DNA from: Nitrospirota bacterium
Lineage (GTDB): Bacteria; Nitrospirota; JACRHJ01
Direction: 5' to 3'
Length of the DNA stretch: 64,000 nucleotides
Assembly: GCA_021789495.1 (NCBI GenBank)
Contig: JAJYJM010000002.1
Coordinates: 62,001-126,000 of the forward strand
The position numbers and the translations under genes were made by a program. The notes under the pieces were generated by a model that was given only the letters and a program-made list of their open reading frames with translations, made no database searches and had not been told where the DNA came from. Shown one piece after another: positions 33,143 to 39,788 of the stretch; the first letter of the stretch is position 1, and the number at the start of each line of letters is the position of its first letter.

Positions 33143-33181
33143 CATTATAAGCTGCATGAGCCAAAAACCCTTTTGGCTCAT
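33143..33181 (-). promoter_or_regulatory. MFS promoter with overlapping 26-bp palindromic operator
   Basis: On the minus strand a perfect TATAAT occupies 33148-33143, about 30 bases upstream of the start codon. Immediately upstream, ATGAGCCAAAA (33156-33166), four bases, TTTTGGCTCAT (33171-33181) form a perfect 11-bp inverted repeat covering the -35 region, where no TTGACA-like box exists. This fits a site for a dimeric regulator; no regulator gene is adjacent on this side. Confidence 0.6.
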
Positions 33182-33533
33182 CAGGTTACCATATAAATCC
33201 TGCCCCTTTAAGTATAAACGCCTCCTTTCCGGCATCCCCGCCGGGGATACGAATAAAAACGGGCCCTCAGCCATGCAGGGCCCGCCTTAAGTTCAATTTT
33301 CCCGTTCATTAGCAGTGCCTTGTAAGCCTTAAGGTGGGTATTAAATCAGTTATGCAGAATAACACCTTGAACTTCCGTAGTCAATCGTTTTTTTAAAACG
33401 GCTTTTTAAACCGGAATACCCGGCATTTTTGCCCTCCGCGGCCCCCGCCGGGAGGCCCTGAAATCCGCCCCTGCCGCCGTAAAACGGGCCGAACTGGCGC
33501 CGCGAAATTCCGCCGGACATGCTTAAATTTCAT
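33182..33533. other. Divergent spacer upstream of the MFS and arsR genes
   Basis: About 350 bases without a gene. It contains two hairpins (ATCCCC-gcc-GGGGAT at 33234-33248; CGGGCCCT-N9-AGGGCCCG at 33260-33284, with a T run on the minus strand), a loose stem AAGGTG/CACCTT (33331-33336/33363-33368) and a Pro/Gly-codon-like GC-rich patch. Possibly the remains of an untranslated or decayed unit. Confidence 0.5.
33260..33284 (-). terminator. Minus-strand terminator-like hairpin in the spacer
   Basis: CGGGCCCT (33260-33267) and AGGGCCCG (33277-33284) with a 9-base loop; in the minus direction it is followed by TTTTTATTC. It would stop transcripts entering from the arsR side before the MFS promoter. 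Confidence 0.5.
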
Positions 33534-33562
33534 TTGACATGCGCCTCCCTCTCGTGTATATA
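33534..33562 (+). promoter_or_regulatory. Promoter of the arsR-sqr operon
   Basis: TTGACA (33534-33539), 17-base spacer, TATATA (33557-33562), near consensus. Between the predicted start (about 33569) and the ArsR start codon lies AATAT-attg-ATATT (about 33578-33591), a small AT-rich dyad of the kind ArsR-family repressors bind, so autoregulation is likely. Confidence 0.65.
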
Positions 33563-33615
33563 TATTCACATCTTGTAATATATTGATATTGAAATTCACA
33601 AGGAGAAAACGTTCT

Positions 33616-33981
33616 ATGGATTGCCTCAGAGAAACAGCAGAGCTTCTGAAAATCGTCGCGCACCCGGCCAGGCTCGAAATCCTCCAGAAGCTCGAAACCG
33701 AGATACTCTGCGTCTCGGACATAGAGGAGCTTCTTGGAGTCGGGCAGTCCAACGTCTCGCAGCATCTGTCTATCCTAAGGCGTTCGGGCCTGGTCGACTG
33801 CTACGTTGATGGGAAGCTTCGGTGCTACTTCCTTAAGGACCCGCGCGTAATCGACATACTCGTGCTTCTGAAGAAGAAATACGATGCGCCTCTGCCCGCG
33901 CCGGCGTGCTGTCCGGCAAGGCCGCACGCGCAGACAAAGCGGACTGCGTCTTCCGGAAACGCGCATACGGTAAATCAATAA
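33616..33981 (+). CDS. ArsR-family transcriptional repressor
   Basis: 121 residues, winged-helix ArsR/SmtB fold: LLKIVAHPARLEILQKL, then recognition region LGVGQSNVSQHLSILRRSGLV and the wing DGKLRCYFL. Six cysteines: 3, 32, 62, 70, 98, 99. Cys32 (ILCVSD) aligns with the first Cys of the arsenic-sensing ELCVCDL motif but the second is Ser34, so a classical As(III) site is incomplete; a Cys98-Cys99 pair in the tail could complete a thiol site. Given the sqr, dsrE-like and tauE genes downstream, a persulfide or sulfide sensor is plausible. ATG at 33616 with AAGGAG ten bases upstream. Confidence 0.9.
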   Translation: MDCLRETAELLKIVAHPARLEILQKLETEILCVSDIEELLGVGQSNVSQHLSILRRSGLVDCYVDGKLRCYFLKDPRVIDILVLLKKKYDAPLPAPACCPARPHAQTKRTASSGNAHTVNQ

Positions 33982-33995
33982 GAAGGAGTTTCTAC

Positions 33996-34766
33996 ATGAG
34001 CGAGTGTTGTTGTCCATCGACAGACAAAGAGGAAGCAAACAAGGACAAGTGCTTCGTCTGCGGCGGCAGGATTGTCTATTTCCAGGCGCCGAAGGAATTC
34101 ACGTGCGGCTCGTGCGGCAGGACGGAGCAGGGCTACGTTTCATGCGAGAACGGACATTATGTCTGCGACACGTGCCACAAGGCCGGCGCCTTTGACGTGA
34201 TTAAGGAAATGGCGCTGGTGGCAAAGTCCAAAGACCCTTTCGCCACAGCGGAGGCGATGATGGACAGCCCGGTGATTCCGATGATCGGCTGCGAGCACGC
34301 CTTCATTACCGCCGGGGCGTTCATGTCCGCCCTTAGGAACGCAGGAAGCCTGAATGTAACGGACGCGCAGGTAATCGACGCCATGCGGCGCGCGAATACG
34401 ATTTCAAAGGCCGCATATTGCGGACTCGCCGGGACGTGCGGGATAGCGTCGGGGCTTGCCGCCTGCTTCAGCGTGATACTCGGTTCAAGCTGCGACAAGG
34501 ACAGGGAATACAGCATGACCCTCATGGCGATGGCGAGGGCGACACAGGCCATAGCCGCCGAGGGTGGGCCGTGCTGCGACAAGGACTTCGTGCGCACGGC
34601 CCTGACAGTCGGCTGCCAGATGGCCAAGGAATATTGGGACGTAAAGCTCCCGATACACAAGGAGAGGATAGTCTGCCATCACTTCAAACGCGGCAACCAC
34701 TGCCACGGCTCAAGGTGCGCGTATTTCCCGAAGACTAAGGAAGAGCTCAGGCGGCTAAGGGAATAG
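33996..34766 (+). CDS. Cysteine-rich DUF5714 protein
   Basis: 256 residues with 21 cysteines. N-terminus starts MSECCCP, then two zinc-ribbon-like knuckles (CFVC at 19-22, CGSC at 37-40) and CENGHYVCDTCH (50-61). The middle (DPFATAEAMMDSPVIPMIGC, AAYCGLAGTCGIASGLAACFS) is helical, and the end (CHHFKRGNHCHGSRCAYFP) is again Cys/His-rich. It matches DUF5714, whose activity I do not know. 14 bases after arsR with GAAGGAG; second gene of the sulfide operon. The thiol density suggests metal, cluster or persulfide binding, which is inference. Confidence 0.8.
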   Translation: MSECCCPSTDKEEANKDKCFVCGGRIVYFQAPKEFTCGSCGRTEQGYVSCENGHYVCDTCHKAGAFDVIKEMALVAKSKDPFATAEAMMDSPVIPMIGCEHAFITAGAFMSALRNAGSLNVTDAQVIDAMRRANTISKAAYCGLAGTCGIASGLAACFSVILGSSCDKDREYSMTLMAMARATQAIAAEGGPCCDKDFVRTALTVGCQMAKEYWDVKLPIHKERIVCHHFKRGNHCHGSRCAYFPKTKEELRRLRE

Positions 34767-34848
34767 GCCTGAAACTTAAGGTCGCGCACGACAGCGCATG
34801 AGCGGCTGGCCGAGATATTAAAAAACTCGTCGCGAAAGGAGCGCATGC

Positions 34849-35637
34849 ATGGAAATATCGTTTCTGGCGGTGCTCGTTCTCCTGGGGCTGGGGGGCGGTT
34901 TCCTCTCCGGCCTTTTGGGGCTTGGCGGGGCGATATTCATGATTCCGCTCCTGCTCTATATCCCGCCTCTTCTCGGCATGGGACACCTCGACATGAAGCA
35001 GGTCTCCGCGATAAGCATGGTGCAGGTTCTCGCGGCGTCTGTTTCGGGGCTTATCGTACATCATAAGAACAAGCTGGTGAGTAAGTCTCTGCTTCTGTAT
35101 ATCGGGGTATTCGGGGCGGCGGGCAATCTCGTAGGCGCGGTATATTCCAAACACGCAAAAAGCGAGTTTCTCCTTGCCGTCTTCGCCACGCTTGCGCTCA
35201 TATCGGCGGTCGTGATGTTCGTGCCGAAACGCGAGCAGGGAGAAAATCTCCCGCCGGACGGAATAAAATACAACAAGCCGCTTGCGGCGCTCATAAGTCT
35301 CGCCGTCGGCGGCTTCGCGGGGATGGTGGGCGCAGGCGGGGCGTTCATGTTCATCCCGATAATGATATACCTCTTGAACATCCCGACGCGCATAACCATA
35401 GGCAGCATGTTGGGCATCGTGTTCATGAGCGCCGTGATGGGCACGCTTGGGAAGATTACCACCGGCCAGGTGATATGGCCCTACGCGATTGCGCTCGTGG
35501 CCGGCGCGGTGCCCGGTGCGCAGGTGGGCGGGCGGATAAGCAAGAGGGTAAACACCAGGAACCTGCGATACGCCATCGCGGTGATTATCGTCATCACCGG
35601 CCTCCAGATGTGGCGCCAGGTATTGAGCGGCCACTAA
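34849..35637 (+). CDS. TauE/SafE family exporter of the sulfide operon
   Basis: 262 residues, about eight helices, with the duplicated motif GGGFLSGLLGLGGAIFMIPLLL at the N-terminus and VGGFAGMVGAGGAFMFIPIM in the second half. Predicted to move sulfite, thiosulfate or related anions out of the cell. AAAGGAG precedes the ATG. Flanked by DUF5714 (82 bases upstream) and the DsrE-like gene (26 bases downstream). Distinct from the second TauE at 30031-30867. Confidence 0.9.
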   Translation: MEISFLAVLVLLGLGGGFLSGLLGLGGAIFMIPLLLYIPPLLGMGHLDMKQVSAISMVQVLAASVSGLIVHHKNKLVSKSLLLYIGVFGAAGNLVGAVYSKHAKSEFLLAVFATLALISAVVMFVPKREQGENLPPDGIKYNKPLAALISLAVGGFAGMVGAGGAFMFIPIMIYLLNIPTRITIGSMLGIVFMSAVMGTLGKITTGQVIWPYAIALVAGAVPGAQVGGRISKRVNTRNLRYAIAVIIVITGLQMWRQVLSGH

Positions 35638-35663
35638 GCCATTAATCAAAGGGGGTGTTATAC

Positions 35664-36083
35664 ATGGATAAGGTAAAGAAGAACGTGTCCGTCATGTGCT
35701 TTCACGACGAGCTCTGCCAGGTCTACAACGCCCTTATGACCGCGCTCAGTCTGCTCCGGGAAGGAAATACTGTAGATGTTTTTTTCGGCTCGCGCGGCAT
35801 AAACGCGGTACACAAAGACAAGATACGCGAGCTGAAATGCCTGCCCGACCAGCCGGAAATCGGAGAGGCCGTGCTGCGGAAGATGGACGAGATGAACCTC
35901 CCGAGCGCCGAAGAGCTGATGTTCTTCCTTATCGCCGAGAAGGCGCGCGTATGGGCGTGCCCTTTGAACAAGGAGCTCTTCGGCATCAAGGAAAGCGATT
36001 TCTACGACGGCGTGAAGACCGCAGACCCGGCGACTTACTACAAAGATGTTATAATGAAGGCAGATATGAACCTAACCTTCTAA
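35664..36083 (+). CDS. DsrE/DsrF-like sulfur-carrier family protein
   Basis: 139 residues. KNVSVMCFHDELCQVYNALM followed by REGNTVDVFFGSRGINAV has the alternating strand/helix pattern of DsrE/DsrF-like proteins, cytoplasmic sulfur-handling proteins that can carry persulfide. Cysteines at 12, 18, 59 and in VWACPL (about 98); the last lies in the position and context where family members often have a conserved Cys. AAGGGGGTG precedes the ATG at 35664. Eleven bases upstream of sqr, suggesting it accepts or relays sulfane sulfur made by SQR. Confidence 0.8.
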   Translation: MDKVKKNVSVMCFHDELCQVYNALMTALSLLREGNTVDVFFGSRGINAVHKDKIRELKCLPDQPEIGEAVLRKMDEMNLPSAEELMFFLIAEKARVWACPLNKELFGIKESDFYDGVKTADPATYYKDVIMKADMNLTF

Positions 36084-36094
36084 ACGAGGTTTCG

Positions 36095-37282
36095 ATGAAG
36101 AATATAGTCGTCCTCGGAGGCTCTTTCGGGGGGCTGACCGCCGCGCTGGAACTAAGAAGGCTTTTAGGGCGAAATATTGAAATAACCGTTGTGAGCGGCG
36201 ACGGCCTGTTCGTATTCATGCCCTCGCTTCCGTGGCTTATAATGGGCCACAGGCGCCCGCAGGATATAACGCTCAAGGTCCCGGACATACTGGCGCCGAA
36301 AAAGATAGGGTTCTTCCACGAGGCCGCCGAACGCATTGACCCGGAGGCCTGCAAGGTCTTCACGGCCACAAGGGAAATCCCTTACGATTATCTCATCATA
36401 TCTACGGGCCCGCATCTCGCATACGACGAGATACCGGGGCTTGGCCCGGACAGGGGATATACGGCCAGCACTTTCACGCTCGACCACGCCGTGAACGCCG
36501 GTCTTGCATGGCAAAAACTGTTCGAAGACCCAGGGCCGGTAGTTGTCGGCTCGGCGCAGGGCGTAAGCTGTTTCGGCCCTTCGTACGAGCTTGCCTACGA
36601 GATGGATGCGGAACTCAGAAGAAGAAAAATCAGAAACCGCGTCCCCCTCGTCTACCTTACGTCCGAACCGTACCTGGGCCATATGGGGGTGGACGGTTTC
36701 GGCAACTCCAGAAGGTTCTTCGAGGATACCCTGGCCGAACGGGAGATAAAGACCATCGTCAGCCGGGCCATAGAGGAGGTCGTCCCAGGAGAGATAAGGC
36801 TGAAGGACGGCACGAAACTCCCGTACAAGTTCGCAATGATCGCGCCGCCTTTCAAGGGCGTGCCCGCGGTCGCTCCCCTTGGAAACCCAAGGGGGTTTAT
36901 CCCCGTGGACAAGCAGTACAGGCATACGAAGCATAAAAATATCTTCACAATCGGAGTCGCCGTCGCGATCGCCCCGCCGGATCCGACACCCGTGCCGACA
37001 GGCGTGCCGAAGACGGGGTTTATGACCGTGCGTATGGCAAAGACGGCCGCGGCTGTCATATCCTCTGAGATTAAAAATACGCCGCCGCCGTCTCCGGCGG
37101 AAATGAACGTGGTCTGCATCATGGACATGGGAAACACAGCCGCCTTTATGAAGGCCGACCCGCTGCTCCCGCCGAGGCAGAAATCCGTTACAAAAGACGG
37201 CTATCAATACAGGCTGCTCAAGATCGCCTTCGAGAAATACTTCCTGTGGAAAATGAAACGTGGCATAAGCGGCCTGCCGTAA
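36095..37282 (+). CDS. sqr: Sulfide:quinone oxidoreductase-type flavoprotein
   Basis: 395 residues. FAD-binding N-terminus NIVVLGGSFGGLTAALELRR, FMPSLPWLIMG, YDYLIISTGPHLAYDEIPG, VGSAQGVSCFGPSYELAYE with redox Cys159, and the C-terminal NVVCIMDMGN with Cys341, matching the disulfide pair of SQR. The third SQR cysteine (in SICTVDHA of the canonical enzyme) is absent: the segment here is ASTFTLDHA. A hydrophobic, basic C-terminal tail (YFLWKMKRGISGL) fits membrane attachment. Oxidises sulfide to polysulfide, passing electrons to quinone. ATG at 36095 follows GAGG; flavocytochrome c-type dehydrogenase is the alternative reading. Confidence 0.9.
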   Translation: MKNIVVLGGSFGGLTAALELRRLLGRNIEITVVSGDGLFVFMPSLPWLIMGHRRPQDITLKVPDILAPKKIGFFHEAAERIDPEACKVFTATREIPYDYLIISTGPHLAYDEIPGLGPDRGYTASTFTLDHAVNAGLAWQKLFEDPGPVVVGSAQGVSCFGPSYELAYEMDAELRRRKIRNRVPLVYLTSEPYLGHMGVDGFGNSRRFFEDTLAEREIKTIVSRAIEEVVPGEIRLKDGTKLPYKFAMIAPPFKGVPAVAPLGNPRGFIPVDKQYRHTKHKNIFTIGVAVAIAPPDPTPVPTGVPKTGFMTVRMAKTAAAVISSEIKNTPPPSPAEMNVVCIMDMGNTAAFMKADPLLPPRQKSVTKDGYQYRLLKIAFEKYFLWKMKRGISGLP

Positions 37283-37302
37283 GCCGGGTGACGTTTTAAC
37301 CC

Positions 37303-37331
37303 TTGTCATTTCCGGAACCGGTGTGTTATAT
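37303..37331 (+). promoter_or_regulatory. Promoter giving a predicted leaderless efflux mRNA
   Basis: TTGTCA (37303-37308), 17-base spacer, TTATAT (37326-37331). Only seven bases (TTTATAA) separate the -10 box from the ATG at 37339 and no Shine-Dalgarno exists. Confidence 0.55.
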
Positions 37332-37338
37332 TTTATAA

Positions 37339-38730
37339 ATGCCGAACATCTCAGGGTTTGGGGTGGCCGTTGCCGTTACGGCCACCCTCGCCTTTTTCAC
37401 CGGATGTGCAACCTATACCCCGAAACCGCTCTTGCCCGAAAAGACAGCCCGGCAGTTTGAAAGCCGTTCCTTCGCCAGTCCGGCGCTAAGGAAGTTCGTC
37501 GAAAAAAACCTCCGAAAAAAAATAAACCCCTGGCCGCCCGCGAAATGGGATATGAACACCCTCTCGCTCGCGGCATTTTATTATAACCCCGGCCTCGACA
37601 CCGCGCGATGGAGGCTGAAAGAGGCCCAGGCCTCCGTCATTACCGCCGGAGAGCGTCCAAACCCGTCGGTGAGCATCTCGCCGCAATATGTTACAAACCC
37701 CTCGCCCGGCTCGACGCCCTGGGTGCTCGGATTTTCCTTCGACATTCCAATCGAGACCGCCGGGAAACGCGGCTACCGCATCGCCGAGGCGAAAGGCAAC
37801 ACGCTGGCCGCGCGTTATGCGTTGGCAGAGGCGGCATGGAAGGTGCGAAGCCGTTTGAGGGGCGCGCTGCTTGATTATTTTGCCGCATACGGGAGGGATA
37901 ATATACTCAGGGAACAGGCAAGGATCGACGGGGAGATGCTCGCCGTCCTGAAGGCGCGCCTTGCGGTCGGAGAGGTCTCGGAGCCGGATGTAACGCTGGC
38001 GTCCGTGGACTACGACAAGACGCTGCTCCTGGTCAGGGAAGAGAAGTCCAGGGTCATCGGCGCGCGCGCGAAATTGGCAGGGGCGATCGGCATACCGGTG
38101 AAGGCGCTAAATGGAGTGCGGCTTTCTGTAGGTATTTTCAGGACCCCGCCGCCGCTCGGCAGTTTCTCTCTGCAAAGACTCAGGCGCAAGGCCCTTACAA
38201 ACCGCCCGGACATACTTGAGGCTCTGGCGCGATACTCCGCGAGCCAGTCGCATCTTCAACTCCAAATTGCGAAACAATACCCGGACATACACATAGGGCC
38301 GGGCTACAAATACGACCAGGGGCAGAACAAGTGGGGTCTCGGCATCTCCATAGAATTGCCGATACTGAACCAAAACCAGGGGCCGATTGCCCAGGCCGAG
38401 GCCGCCCGTTCGCGGCAGGCCGCGCGTTTCAGGGAGATTCAGGACGGGATTATAATAGATACGGAACGGGCCGTCGCCGGATACGGCTTGTCGCTTGAGC
38501 GGCTGAAGACGGCGGAGGGGCTTCTTGCGGGAAAAGAGAAATCTCTTTCCTCGCTCGAATCCATGTCCGCTGTCGGGGAGACGGATCGCCTCGCCCTGCT
38601 TGGTGGCGAGACAGAATACGAGAAAGCGCGCCTTTTGCGGCTGGAGAGCCTCATAAACGCGGACAGGGCGCTTGGGCTTATTGAGGACGCCATCCAGTGG
38701 CCGTTGAGTCTGCCGGAGAAAAAACCATGA
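37339..38730 (+). CDS. TolC-type outer-membrane efflux lipoprotein of RND pump 1
   Basis: 463 residues. Signal peptide ends in a lipobox (FFTGC), so the mature protein is a lipoprotein at Cys23. Two outer-membrane-efflux repeats follow, with NPGLDTARWRLKEAQASV, ANRPDILEALA-like text (TNRPDILEALARYSASQSHL) and ISIELPILNQNQGPIAQAEA, typical of the CusC/CzcC branch. Forms the trimeric exit duct of a heavy-metal RND pump. Its stop overlaps the ATG of the adaptor gene (ATGA). It has its own promoter although it lies only 56 bases after sqr. Confidence 0.9.
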   Translation: MPNISGFGVAVAVTATLAFFTGCATYTPKPLLPEKTARQFESRSFASPALRKFVEKNLRKKINPWPPAKWDMNTLSLAAFYYNPGLDTARWRLKEAQASVITAGERPNPSVSISPQYVTNPSPGSTPWVLGFSFDIPIETAGKRGYRIAEAKGNTLAARYALAEAAWKVRSRLRGALLDYFAAYGRDNILREQARIDGEMLAVLKARLAVGEVSEPDVTLASVDYDKTLLLVREEKSRVIGARAKLAGAIGIPVKALNGVRLSVGIFRTPPPLGSFSLQRLRRKALTNRPDILEALARYSASQSHLQLQIAKQYPDIHIGPGYKYDQGQNKWGLGISIELPILNQNQGPIAQAEAARSRQAARFREIQDGIIIDTERAVAGYGLSLERLKTAEGLLAGKEKSLSSLESMSAVGETDRLALLGGETEYEKARLLRLESLINADRALGLIEDAIQWPLSLPEKKP

Positions 38731-39779
38731 CGCGAAGAAGCAAGTCCGTAATCACGCTGTTAATATTCATCGCCCTGGCCGCCTTCCTGGTCTGGCGCTT
38801 CCTTCCTATGGGCGGCAAAGGAGAGGAGCGCGAAATATCCGCGCCAACTGGCCCGGCTGCTCAGGCGGGCGTCGTAACATTAAGCCGGGAGATGCTGGAA
38901 AGCGCCGGGATAAAGACGGAAACTCCGAAACCTTACGTCTACCGCGAACAGACGCACGCCTATGTGACCGTGCTCGACACCGGGGATTTGGTAGACTTGA
39001 GAAAAAACTATCTGGCCGCAAAGGCCGAGGGGCAAAAGGCCGGAGCCGCCCTTGAAACTACACGCGCGGAATACTCGCGGATGAAGAAACTCTACGACGA
39101 GAAGAACGTCTCTCCGAAGGCATACCAGGCCGCGGAGGCGGCCTTCCGCGCGGACGAGTCGGACTATGAACTGGCGAAAGGGAACATCCAGGCGATAGAG
39201 TTCGGCGCAAGCCAGAAATTGGGGAACGCGCTCGCAGGCGGGGTATGGAACGAGACGCCCGCTTTTTTCAGGCTGGAGACGCGCCGGGACGTGCTTTTGC
39301 AGGTCACCCTGCCGCAGGACTACGTCTCCAATGCGCCCCCTGCGGGGCTTAAGATTATCGCGCCTTCGGGTAAGACTATAACTGCGCGATTCATCTCCCT
39401 TACCCCGCGAACCAACCCGCAGATTCAGGGAATAAGCTTTTTCTACGCCGCTCCCGCGAAGACCGGTCTTCTCCCGGGCATGAACGCATCCGCCGTATTC
39501 CCGACGGGCCGACCGGTAAGTGGTTTATTTATTCCAGCCTCCGCCGTCGTATGGTGGCAGGGGCGCGCCTGGGCATATATCGAGGCTGGTGAACAGACCG
39601 CAGGCCAGGTTACCTTGACGCGCCGCGAGGTCTCCACGGAAAATCCCGTGGACGGCGGATGGTTCGTATCCGGCGGTTTTTCTCCGACGGATAAAATAGT
39701 CGTAAAGGGCGCGGAGACGCTCCTCTCGCAGGAGTTCCTCGCAAAACCCGCCGGCGGAAACGGGGGAGATGAGGATTAA
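38727..39779 (+). CDS. RND membrane-fusion (adaptor) protein of pump 1
   Basis: 350 residues. One N-terminal membrane anchor (VITLLIFIALAAFLVWRFL) then HlyD/CusB-like parts: a hairpin region (AAKAEGQKAGAALETTRAEYSRMKKLYDEKNVSPKAYQAAEAAF is the alpha-helical arm) and beta domains ending GGFSPTDKIVVKGAETLLSQEF. It lacks a barrel-hybrid metal-binding extension. Start at 38727 overlaps the TolC stop; the GTG further upstream is inside tolC. Joins the outer channel and the inner-membrane pump. Confidence 0.9.
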   Translation: MTRRSKSVITLLIFIALAAFLVWRFLPMGGKGEEREISAPTGPAAQAGVVTLSREMLESAGIKTETPKPYVYREQTHAYVTVLDTGDLVDLRKNYLAAKAEGQKAGAALETTRAEYSRMKKLYDEKNVSPKAYQAAEAAFRADESDYELAKGNIQAIEFGASQKLGNALAGGVWNETPAFFRLETRRDVLLQVTLPQDYVSNAPPAGLKIIAPSGKTITARFISLTPRTNPQIQGISFFYAAPAKTGLLPGMNASAVFPTGRPVSGLFIPASAVVWWQGRAWAYIEAGEQTAGQVTLTRREVSTENPVDGGWFVSGGFSPTDKIVVKGAETLLSQEFLAKPAGGNGGDED

Positions 39780-39788
39780 ACGCCACCC

